A model generated the notes under the pieces. It did not search any database. It was not told the origin of the DNA and worked only from the letters and a program-made list of their open reading frames with translations. A DNA stretch of 13,536 bases from Actinomycetes bacterium (GTDB taxonomy: Bacteria > Actinomycetota > Actinomycetes > JAJYSQ01), in contig JAJYSQ010000004.1 of assembly GCA_021793495.1 (NCBI GenBank), forward strand, positions 1-13,536, read 5' to 3'. The first letter of the stretch is position 1; each line of letters begins with the position of its first letter. Below are positions 1-6,333 of the stretch, piece after piece. The translations under genes and the position numbers were made by a program.

Positions 1-64
1 TGCGCGGTACGACAGCGTGGATCGACAGGTGTCGCGTGCTGTCGACGGACCGGGCCATGACTGA
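1..64 (+). CDS. C-terminal tail of an unidentified upstream protein (partial)
   Basis: Reading from base 2 gives 20 codons ending ARYDSVDRQVSRAVDGPGHD, then TGA at 62-64. The composition is protein-like (an amphipathic RYDSVDRQVSR stretch), and the stop overlaps the next gene's ATG at 57 by a few bases, as in translationally coupled pairs. Another frame ends at the TGA at 58-60 and forms an ATGA overlap with the same ATG, but its residues look less natural. The product cannot be named. Given the downstream gene, a small WXG100/EspC-like partner is possible but is only a guess. Confidence 0.35.
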   Translation, partial: ARYDSVDRQVSRAVDGPGHD

Positions 65-1127
65 CCTCCCGCCTCGACAGGCCGAGCCGGCGCTGGCTCC
101 CTGCTGGTCACCGCCGGACGAGGTGCTGGCTCAGGCGCGGCGCCTCGAGGCGGCCGCGGCCGGCGTGTGCGAGGTCGCGGCCGGGCTACGTCAGGTCCTG
201 CGGTCCGTACCCATCCACTGGACCTCCACCGGAGCCGACGCGTTCCAGGACGCGGTCGCTCGACGGATCCGGCACGCGGAGCTGTTGGCGCAGGCTCTGG
301 CCCGGGTGGCCTCGTCGGTGCGTTCCTGGGCCGGCTGTTGCACCGAGGTCGAGGAGTGGACGAGGCGTGCACAGGCCGCAGTCGTGTCGGCGGACCCGGT
401 CGTCGCTGCGCACCTGGAGGCTACCTGCCGGGCCCGTGCCTGGCACGCGTGGTCGCAGGGACGGGCGCGCCTTGCCGCGGCGCTGGCCGAGGCCGGTGCG
501 TTGACCGGTGTCGCGGCCGGCTCGCCGATGTCCGGTGCGTGGACCGGCCCCGTGGCCACGCCGCTGAGCCAGCTCGCGGACCTCGCGACCATGGCAGTCT
601 CGTCGCCCGCGCGGGCAGGCTCGGTGGTCGACGGCCGAGCAGATGCGCTGCGTGCCCAGGCACGGCGCTGGTCCGACGGACCGGCCGGATCGGCCTATCA
701 GCAGGCGGTCGGTCGCTCCCTGGGCCGGGAGGTGGACCGGCGCACGGAGGTCGCCACGGCGGCACGGGCGCTCGGGGAGAGGATCCCCGGTTCCACCGTC
801 TGGTCGAGGACCGCCGGGGACCTGGTGCCCTCGGGCGGGCGGTCGTTGATCCGCTCGGCAGGTCGCCGGATCCCTCTCGTCGGCCTGGTCGTGACCGGCT
901 GGGGTGCTGGTCACGAGATCGCCCGCGGCGCGGATCCCCTCGAGGTGTCGGCGTCGACGATCGCCTCCACCGTGCTGGGTTCGCTGGCGTTCACCGCACT
1001 GGTCGTCGGTCTGGTCGCGGTCGGGGCGGGGCCGGTGGTGGTGGTTGTCGGTGCGGCGGTGGTTGCGGCGGCGGTGTCGTGGGTGGCTGGAGCACTCGTC
1101 TCCTCCTGGATCCACCATCGTCTGTAG
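57..1127 (+). CDS. WXG-motif protein with C-terminal hydrophobic, glycine/valine-rich membrane region
   Basis: A 356-residue protein of no family I can name with certainty. The N-terminus is helical and Ala/Arg-rich. It carries WTSTGADAFQDAV at residues 55-67, a WXG100-like turn (Trp-x-x-x-Gly-Ala-x-x-Phe). A similar WSDGPAGSAYQQAV lies at 205-218, suggesting two helical-hairpin modules. Residues about 272-350 are strongly hydrophobic, with Gly/Ala/Val runs (LVGLVV, FTALVVGLVAVGAG, VVVVVGAAVVAAAV). This fits two or three membrane-inserting segments, as in WXG-type cell-surface or toxin-like proteins of actinobacteria. There is no signal peptide, which suits type VII export, though no secretion gene is visible here. 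I prefer ATG 57 because it overlaps the upstream stop. GTG at 36 is an alternative, and the frame is open to the window edge. Existence is secure; function is inferred. Confidence 0.7.
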   Translation: MTDLPPRQAEPALAPCWSPPDEVLAQARRLEAAAAGVCEVAAGLRQVLRSVPIHWTSTGADAFQDAVARRIRHAELLAQALARVASSVRSWAGCCTEVEEWTRRAQAAVVSADPVVAAHLEATCRARAWHAWSQGRARLAAALAEAGALTGVAAGSPMSGAWTGPVATPLSQLADLATMAVSSPARAGSVVDGRADALRAQARRWSDGPAGSAYQQAVGRSLGREVDRRTEVATAARALGERIPGSTVWSRTAGDLVPSGGRSLIRSAGRRIPLVGLVVTGWGAGHEIARGADPLEVSASTIASTVLGSLAFTALVVGLVAVGAGPVVVVVGAAVVAAAVSWVAGALVSSWIHHRL

Positions 1128-1215
1128 CCCGCACGGCCCCAGGAGCACGGCCGGGCACAGTAGGATCTCTCGCCACCCGGAGCCCGGTGCCGGACGCCCA
1201 GGAGTTGACCAGCTG

Positions 1216-1569
1216 ATGCCTGAGACCGACGCCCCAGTCGCAAGGCTTGCTGCCCTGCGGGCGTTCGAGGTGGTGGCCGTCCTCGAGGGCCTTGCCCTGC
1301 CGCTGCTGCTGGTTGCCACCGTGGTGAGGTACGCCGCGCACGCGCCGGTGGGGGTCGAGGTGCTCGGCCCGGTGCACGCCAGCCTGTTCCTGGCCTACCT
1401 CACCTTGATGCCGGTCGTGCACCGTGCGCTGGAGTGGGACGGACGAACGACGGCGATCGCACTGGTCGCGTCGCTCGTGCCCTTCGGGACCTGGTGGTTC
1501 GAACGTCAGGTGCATGCGGCGATCGTGGGGAGAACCCGGGGCGGGGTGGGCGTGGTGGCCGGGGGCTAG
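1216..1569 (+). CDS. DUF3817 small integral membrane protein
   Basis: A 117-residue membrane protein. Three hydrophobic helices are visible at about residues 14-38, 47-68 and 78-95. The charged FEVVAVLEGLALPLLL opening, the GPVHASLFLAYL second helix and the PFGTWWFERQV end match the DUF3817 family (YdzA-like, usually about 90-120 residues). No biochemical role is established for the family. The ATG at 1216 has GGAG at 1201-1204, a rather long spacing. A TAGGAT at 1161-1166 could be a -10 element, but no convincing -35 is present. The same frame is open far upstream because it runs as a shadow through the preceding gene; the family match begins just after 1216, which sets the start. It lies 88 bp after the WXG-like gene and 68 bp before the aminotransferase. 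Confidence 0.85.
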   Translation: MPETDAPVARLAALRAFEVVAVLEGLALPLLLVATVVRYAAHAPVGVEVLGPVHASLFLAYLTLMPVVHRALEWDGRTTAIALVASLVPFGTWWFERQVHAAIVGRTRGGVGVVAGG

Positions 1570-1572
1570 CCT
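1567..1572 (+). promoter_or_regulatory. Candidate -10 box (TAGCCT) before the aminotransferase
   Basis: TAGCCT fits the loose actinobacterial -10 pattern TAnnnT. It begins on the TAG stop codon of the DUF3817 gene. The identical CTAGCCTG occurs before rocD (4262-4269), where it is also laid over an upstream stop codon. Transcription would start near 1579, giving a leader of about 60 nt. No clear -35 is seen, so this is a weak call. Confidence 0.25.
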
Positions 1573-1624
1573 GCCCGGAGCGCACGTCGCGGACCGGATC
1601 CACCGAACGTGATGAGCCCCCCGT

Positions 1625-1631
1625 GGAGGAG
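1625..1631 (+). promoter_or_regulatory. Ribosome binding site GGAGGAG that decides the aminotransferase start
   Basis: GGAGGAG lies six bases before GTG 1638 but touches the ATG at 1632 (one base) and overlaps GTG 1623. Spacing therefore favours GTG 1638 as the real start. Confidence 0.55.
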
Positions 1632-1637
1632 ATGTCC

Positions 1638-2870
1638 GTGAACCCCGAGAGCCCGCCGGCCTTCCTGCACCCGTTCGCCCGTCCAGCGGCACCCGCCTCG
1701 TCCTTCCGGACGATCGTCCGTGGCCACGGGGCACTGGTCTACGACGATGCTGGCCGCGAGTACGTGGACGCCATGGCCAGCCTCTGGTACTGCGCCGCTG
1801 GGCATGGTCGCACCTCGATCATCGATGCGGTCGCCACCCAGATGCGGACTCTCGAGGCCTTCCACGCCTTCGACATGTTCACCACGGTGCCGGCCGAGGA
1901 TCTCGCCGAGCAGGTGGCCGCGCTGGCCCCGGTGCCCAGGTCGCGGGTGTTCCTGACCAGCGGCGGGTCAGAGTCGGTGGAGACCGCGGTCAAGCTCTCC
2001 CGGGCCGCGCACGTGGCCACCGGGCAGCCGCAGCGCACGGTGGTGGTGGCCCGTACCCCCAGCTACCACGGTGTGGCGTACGCGGGGACGACGTTGACCG
2101 GTCTGCCGGCCAACCAGGACGGCTTCGGCCCCCTGCTGCCCGACGTGGTTCACGTCGGCAAGGACGATCTGGAGGCGGTCGAACGGTTGGTCGCGCAGCG
2201 CGGTGACCAGATCGCGGCGATCATCGCCGAGCCGGTCGTCGGCGCGGCCGGAGTTTATCCGCCGGCACCCGGCTACCTGGCCGGTCTTCGGGCCCTCGCC
2301 GACCAGGCCGGGGCCCACCTGATCCTTGACGAGGTGATCACTGGGTTCGGGCGGCTGGGCACCTGGTTCGCCGCCGAGCACTACGGCGTGCTGCCCGACA
2401 TGATCACCTTCGCCAAGGCGATCACGTCGGGTTACCTGCCCCTCGGCGGCGTCGTCGTGGCTCCCCGGGTGCACGAGGCGTTGGCCTGGGACCCGGGCTA
2501 CGTCCTGCGCCACGGGTACACCTACTCCGGGCACCCCACGGCCGCTGCGGCCGCGTTGGCCAACCTCGCTCTGCTCCGCGAGGAGGGCCTCGTCGCACGC
2601 GCGCCGGTGGTGGGCCGGCGGCTGTCCGACGGGTTACGAGAGCTCATGACGGAGGGCCTCCTCGCCGAGGTGCGCGGGGACGGAGCGGTCTGGGCGGCAG
2701 GCCTGCCCCCGGGCGTCGACCCGGCCGTTGTCCGCGACCGGATGCTCGAGCACGGCGTGATCATCCGGCCGATCGCGCCGTCCACCGTGGCCTACTGCCC
2801 GCCACTGGTCATCACCGACAGCCAGATCGACCGAGTGGTGGCGGCGACCCGCGAGGCTCTGTCCGGCTGA
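1638..2870 (+). CDS. Class III PLP-dependent aminotransferase, substrate unknown
   Basis: A 410-residue fold-type I aminotransferase of subgroup III (omega-amino acid:pyruvate / diaminopelargonate-like), typical in length. Visible landmarks: the substrate-entry segment ASLWYCAAGHG (47-57), the cofactor phosphate loop TSGGSESVETAVKL (107-120), SYHG (142-145), the EP of IIAEPVVGAAG (195-205), the pyridine-nitrogen aspartate in ILDEVITGFGR (Asp231), and the Schiff-base lysine in TFAKAITSGYLPLGG (Lys260). It transfers an amino group from a primary amine or omega-amino acid to a keto acid. Pyruvate is the usual acceptor in this branch. The order of motifs differs from RocD and ArgD, so it is not a second ornithine enzyme, but the substrate cannot be read from the motifs. 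GTG 1638 is chosen for its GGAGGAG; ATG 1632 is an alternative. An independent promoter is possible. Confidence 0.9.
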   Translation: MNPESPPAFLHPFARPAAPASSFRTIVRGHGALVYDDAGREYVDAMASLWYCAAGHGRTSIIDAVATQMRTLEAFHAFDMFTTVPAEDLAEQVAALAPVPRSRVFLTSGGSESVETAVKLSRAAHVATGQPQRTVVVARTPSYHGVAYAGTTLTGLPANQDGFGPLLPDVVHVGKDDLEAVERLVAQRGDQIAAIIAEPVVGAAGVYPPAPGYLAGLRALADQAGAHLILDEVITGFGRLGTWFAAEHYGVLPDMITFAKAITSGYLPLGGVVVAPRVHEALAWDPGYVLRHGYTYSGHPTAAAAALANLALLREEGLVARAPVVGRRLSDGLRELMTEGLLAEVRGDGAVWAAGLPPGVDPAVVRDRMLEHGVIIRPIAPSTVAYCPPLVITDSQIDRVVAATREALSG

Positions 2871-3041
2871 CCTGCGCAACGGTGCGCCGTGCGCCACCGA
2901 GACGGCCGGGCGTGTCTGCCTGGCGGTCGGGGGCGTCCAGCCGCGCCGCGGAGGTCGTGCACAACCGCGCCCCCGGCGTGCCTGATCCACAGTTCCCGGC
3001 TGGCCCGCGCTGCCGACCCGTGTCCCCAGCATGCTGCTGGT

Positions 3042-4265
3042 GTGCACCCGACGACCCAGTCTCCGGCCAGCCCAGCCACGCCGACGATCCGGCTGCGGGG
3101 ACCGGCCGACGTCGTCGATGCGGTGCCCTACCTGGTGGGCTTCCATCCCGGGCGATCCCTGGTCCTGATCGGTCTGGACCGCGACGCCGCACGTGTCGTG
3201 CTCACGGCCCGTGCCGACCTGCCGCTGCCTTCCGAGGGCATCGAGCGGCTGCTGAGCTCCCTGGTGCGCATTCTTGCCCGCCACCGGGTGGCCCGGGTGA
3301 TCGCGGTGGTGTACCCCGGGCCGAGCCACGGGGCCGGTGCGGTGGCCGGTGCGGTGGCCGGTGCGGGCATCGAGTCCGGGCCGGCCGCGGCGCGATGGGT
3401 GGTGCCGGCACTGCTGGGGTCCTTGGTCACCCACGGTCTCGAGCTGGTCGACGTCCTCTGGGTGGCTGCCGGTCGTTACGGGTCGTACGGGCCGAGCTGG
3501 TCGTGCGAACCGGGCGGGTCGGGCGGGTCGTGCGGGGCCCGATCTCACGGCCTGGCGGGATGTGAGGTCGCCGGGCCCCCGTCGGCGGGCCCGCCTCCCG
3601 GCCACCTGCTGCGCGGCGATGGTCGTGTCGCGGCACAGGCGGTGTTCGAGGGGGTTGCCCCGGCCTCTGGTCGAGAGGAGCTCGAGGCGCTGCTGGCCCC
3701 CGTGCACGACCTCCAGGCCCGGCAGATCGTCCGTCGGGTCGCCATGTCCCAGGGGGCGGCGCGACAGGTCGCCGGCGTCGAGCTCGACGCCGGCGACCCA
3801 GGAACCGTGCGCTCTACCGCACGACGACTCGCCATGGTGCGGCACGCCGTCGACGCACCTGCCGGTGCTGGCCCCCTGGGAGTGGCGCAGTCGTGCGAGG
3901 TGCTGCTGGCCCTCGAGGACCTCCATGTGCGTGACCGGGCCATGGGGCTGCTCGATGGGCCACGGGGGGAGCGCGCGGGTCGGCTCTGGGAGGAGCTGAC
4001 CCGCCGCGTCGCTGGCCCGCTGGTCGCCAGGCCGGCTTGCCTGGTGGCCTCGTGGCACCTGGCCCATGGCGGTGGGGCGTTGGTACGCATCGCCCTGGAC
4101 CGTGCCCAAGCGGCCGACCCCGCGTATCCGCTGCTGCGGCTGTTCGAAGAGGCCCTCGCTCGTGGCATCGGCCCGGATGCCTGGCGTCGGCTCGTGGCCA
4201 GCGCCCAGAAGGACCTCGACCGATCGGGGGTGCCGGCCATGACCGGCCACTGGCAGTCGGCCTAG
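3042..4265 (+). CDS. DUF4192 domain-containing protein
   Basis: A 407-residue protein with the DUF4192 opening TIRLRGPADVVDAVPYLVGF (residues 15-34), followed by HPGRSLVLIGL and RVVLTARADLP. The family is common in actinobacteria and has no established function. It is probably cytoplasmic, since no signal peptide or membrane helix is visible. The C-terminal half (GRVAAQAVFEGVAPASGREEL from residue 194, and WHLAHGGGALVRIALDRA) fits the family. The middle, after AAGRYGSY (142-149), is a Gly/Ser/Cys-rich stretch in place of the usual Cys-containing motif. GTG 3042 is chosen because the domain starts soon after it. The frame is open back to 2889, but that stretch reads like Arg/Pro/Cys-rich noncoding sequence. 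No good Shine-Dalgarno precedes GTG 3042. The 171 bp before it hold nothing I recognise. Confidence 0.8.
   Translation: MHPTTQSPASPATPTIRLRGPADVVDAVPYLVGFHPGRSLVLIGLDRDAARVVLTARADLPLPSEGIERLLSSLVRILARHRVARVIAVVYPGPSHGAGAVAGAVAGAGIESGPAAARWVVPALLGSLVTHGLELVDVLWVAAGRYGSYGPSWSCEPGGSGGSCGARSHGLAGCEVAGPPSAGPPPGHLLRGDGRVAAQAVFEGVAPASGREELEALLAPVHDLQARQIVRRVAMSQGAARQVAGVELDAGDPGTVRSTARRLAMVRHAVDAPAGAGPLGVAQSCEVLLALEDLHVRDRAMGLLDGPRGERAGRLWEELTRRVAGPLVARPACLVASWHLAHGGGALVRIALDRAQAADPAYPLLRLFEEALARGIGPDAWRRLVASAQKDLDRSGVPAMTGHWQSA
3336..3366 (+). repeat. 12-bp tandem repeat inside the DUF4192 gene
   Basis: GGTGCGGTGGCC occurs twice in direct succession (3336-3347, 3348-3359), followed by a partial third copy. 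It encodes the GAVAGAVAGAG stretch (residues 99-109). The unit is a multiple of three, so the frame is kept. This is consistent with replication slippage. Confidence 0.85.
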
Positions 4266-4268
4266 CCT
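4239..4268 (+). promoter_or_regulatory. Candidate rocD promoter, leaderless arrangement
   Basis: ATGACC (4239-4244, four of six matches to TTGACA), an 18-bp spacer and TAGCCT (4263-4268) lie within the end of the DUF4192 gene. The -10 starts on that gene's TAG stop. Only six bases separate it from the rocD ATG, so the expected transcription start falls on or next to the A of the ATG. rocD has no Shine-Dalgarno, which agrees with a leaderless mRNA. Such mRNAs are common in actinobacteria. Confidence 0.45.
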
Positions 4269-4274
4269 GGGCCC

Positions 4275-5552
4275 ATGTCGGAATCCTCGCTCGCTCGCGC
4301 GGCCGTCCCTGCGTCGGTCCCCCCCGTGGCGTCAACATCCCTGCCTCACCGGCAGGTCTCTGCGCAGGAGGCGATGTCGCTCGATGAACGATTCGGGGCC
4401 CACAACTACCACCCGCTGCCCGTGGTCATCGCACGTGGTGACGGTGCTTGGGTCACCGACGTTGACGGGCGGCGGTACCTCGACATGCTGTCGGCCTACA
4501 GCGCCTTGAACTTCGGACACCGGAACCCGCGGCTGATCGCCGCTGCCCACGCCCAGCTCGATCGCCTGACCCTGACCAGTCGTGCCTTCCACAACGACCA
4601 GCTCGGGCCCTTCTTGGCGGAGCTGGCTGGGCTGCTCGGCGCGCAGATGGTTCTGCCGATGAACTCCGGGGCCGAGGCCGTGGAGAGCGCCCTGAAGGTC
4701 GCGCGTGCCTGGGGGTACCGGGTCAAGGGAGTTCCCGACGGCCGGGCAAAGATCATCGTGGCAGCCAGCAACTTCCACGGTCGCACCGTCACGATTGTCG
4801 GCTTCTCCACCGATCCGACCGCTCGCTCGGGCTTCGGGCCGTTCACCCCGGGGTTCGTCCCGGTGCCGTTCGGAGACGCGGCAGCAGTGGCCGAGGCTAT
4901 CGATGAGGACACGGTGGCGGTGCTGGTGGAGCCGATCCAGGGTGAGGCTGGGGTGATCGTCCCGCCTGATGGTTACCTGCGTGGTGTCCGCCAGGCGTGC
5001 ACCAGCCGTGGGGTGCTGCTGGTCGCCGACGAGATCCAGTCCGGGCTCGCCCGTACCGGACCCACGCTGGCCTGCGAGCACGACGGGGTGGTCCCCGACC
5101 TGGTCCTGCTCGGAAAGGCGTTGGGCGGCGGGATCGTCCCGTTGTCCGTGGTGGCGGGCCGGGCCGACGTCCTCGGGGTGCTTCGCCCCGGCGAGCACGG
5201 TTCGACGTTCGGAGGCAACCCCCTGGCGGCGGCGATCGGCCGTGAGGTGGTCGCCATGCTCGCGACCGGGGAGTACCAGCGCCGGTCACGCGAGCTCGGT
5301 GCCCACCTGCTGGAACGGCTGCGCCGGGAGGCGCCGCCCTCGGTCCGCCACGTACGTGGCCGTGGCCTGTGGGCGGGCGTGGAACTGTACCCCGATGGTC
5401 CAGACGCCCGTGCCCGGTGCGAGCGGCTCATGTCAGCGGGCGTCCTGGCGAAGGACACCCACGAGTACACCATCCGGCTGGCCCCACCGCTGGTCATCGA
5501 GAAGGCGGACCTGGACTGGGCCACCGACCGGGTCCTCGAGGCGCTCGTCTGA
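4275..5552 (+). CDS. rocD: Ornithine aminotransferase (ornithine--oxo-acid transaminase)
   Basis: Converts L-ornithine and 2-oxoglutarate to glutamate-5-semialdehyde and glutamate, linking arginine breakdown to proline and glutamate. The 425 residues carry the family's GAHNYHPLPVVIARGDG start (41-57), LSAYSALNFGHRNP (72-85), NSGAEAVESALK (130-141), NFHGRT (166-171), VEPIQGEAGVIVP (218-230), the cofactor aspartate in VADEIQSGLARTG (Asp252) and the Schiff-base lysine in LLGKALGGG (Lys281). The family normally begins shortly before the HNYHPLPVV block. ATG 4275 therefore gives about 20 extra residues of Ser/Ala/Pro-rich sequence. GTG 4326 is an in-frame alternative, and ATG 4374 has AGGAGG only two bases before it. 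ATG 4275 is kept because a -10 box sits at the right distance for a leaderless mRNA. No other arginine-catabolism gene is nearby. Confidence 0.93.
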   Translation: MSESSLARAAVPASVPPVASTSLPHRQVSAQEAMSLDERFGAHNYHPLPVVIARGDGAWVTDVDGRRYLDMLSAYSALNFGHRNPRLIAAAHAQLDRLTLTSRAFHNDQLGPFLAELAGLLGAQMVLPMNSGAEAVESALKVARAWGYRVKGVPDGRAKIIVAASNFHGRTVTIVGFSTDPTARSGFGPFTPGFVPVPFGDAAAVAEAIDEDTVAVLVEPIQGEAGVIVPPDGYLRGVRQACTSRGVLLVADEIQSGLARTGPTLACEHDGVVPDLVLLGKALGGGIVPLSVVAGRADVLGVLRPGEHGSTFGGNPLAAAIGREVVAMLATGEYQRRSRELGAHLLERLRREAPPSVRHVRGRGLWAGVELYPDGPDARARCERLMSAGVLAKDTHEYTIRLAPPLVIEKADLDWATDRVLEALV

Positions 5553-5567
5553 TCGGTCCTGGCAGAC

Positions 5568-5595
5568 GAGCGCCGAGGGTCGAGCGCCGAGGGTC
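5568..5595 (+). repeat. 14-bp tandem repeat in the rocD-peroxiredoxin intergenic gap
   Basis: GAGCGCCGAGGGTC occurs twice back to back, with a degenerate third start (GAGCAGCGGGG) after it. It lies just past the rocD stop and before the inverted repeat at 5604-5642. Confidence 0.85.
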
Positions 5596-5603
5596 GAGCA
5601 GCG

Positions 5604-5642
5604 GGGCGGGCCCGGCAGGGAGGTCGGCCACCAGGCCCGCCC
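5604..5642. terminator. Inverted repeat between convergent genes, probable bidirectional terminator
   Basis: GGGCGGGCC (5604-5612) pairs perfectly with GGCCCGCCC (5634-5642), a 9-bp GC stem with a 21-nt loop. It lies between the converging rocD and peroxiredoxin genes, where a shared terminator is expected. There is no T-run, so it is not a textbook intrinsic terminator. Actinobacterial terminators often lack one. Confidence 0.45.
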
Positions 5643-5670
5643 GGGGCGTTGCGGATTCAGCGGCGACGGA

Positions 5671-6333
5671 TCAGAGCTTCTTCGTCGACAGGTACCAGTC
5701 GGTCCGTTCGATCCCGGTCTCCTTCATCCGGGCGTCGAGCTGATCCTGCGTGGCCGGGGCGGGCACGATCACCGGGTCACCGGGCGTCCAGTTTGCGGGG
5801 GTGGACACCGACGCGGCATCGGTCAGCTGCAACGAGTCCACCAGCCGAAGGATCTCGGAGATCATGCGCCCGGCGCTCATCGGGTAGTAGATGATCGCCC
5901 GGACCACCTGTCGCGGGTCGATGACGAACACGGCCCGCACCGCCGAGGTGTTGCCCATCGCCGGGTGGATCATCCCGTACGCGTGGGCGACCTTCATGTC
6001 CAGGTCGGCGATGATCGGGAAGGGTACGCGTACCCCGGTCTTCTCCTCGATCGACCGGGTCCACCCCAGGTGGCTGTACACCGAGTCCACGGAGTTGCCG
6101 ATCAGGGCGACCCCGCGCTTGTCGAACTCCGGGGCCGTCTCGGCGAAGCCCATGAACTCCGTGGTGCACACCGGAGTGAAGTCGGCAGGGTGGCTGAAGA
6201 GCACGACCCACGTGCCCCTGTAGTCGCTGAGCTTGATCGGCCCATGGGTGCTCAACGCCTCGAACTGCGGAGCGGTCTCGCCGATCCTCGGCATGCTGGG
6301 GACGGTCGTGGTCCCGGTCGTGGTGTCGGTCAC
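5671..6333 (-). CDS. 1-Cys peroxiredoxin (AhpC/Prx6-type), internal start
   Basis: A 220-residue thiol peroxidase that reduces hydrogen peroxide and organic peroxides. The thioredoxin-like fold runs from IGETAPQFEAL. The peroxidatic motif is SHPADFTPVCTTEF, with Cys56 as the attacking residue and Thr53 and Arg133 (AVRAVFVIDP) as the conserved partners. The C-terminal domain ends DWYLSTKKL. Cys56 is the only cysteine, so there is no resolving cysteine and an outside reductant would be needed. GTG 6333 has GAGGAG (6340-6345 on the minus strand) six bases before it, a strong ribosome binding site for a separate protein. The same frame continues upstream without a stop into DNA polymerase IV (see the longer entry). 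The product is probably cytosolic. Family call is secure; whether the protein exists free, fused or both is open. Confidence 0.88.
   Translation of the reverse strand: MTDTTTGTTTVPSMPRIGETAPQFEALSTHGPIKLSDYRGTWVVLFSHPADFTPVCTTEFMGFAETAPEFDKRGVALIGNSVDSVYSHLGWTRSIEEKTGVRVPFPIIADLDMKVAHAYGMIHPAMGNTSAVRAVFVIDPRQVVRAIIYYPMSAGRMISEILRLVDSLQLTDAASVSTPANWTPGDPVIVPAPATQDQLDARMKETGIERTDWYLSTKKL

Noticed and set aside
904..1215. Longer start for the DUF3817 protein
   Set aside because: This part overlaps the WXG-like gene in another frame and reads as a shadow (Arg/Ser/Pro-rich).
2889..3041. Longer N-terminus for the DUF4192 protein
   Set aside because: Arg/Pro/Cys-rich translation without family similarity; the domain begins about 14 residues after GTG 3042.
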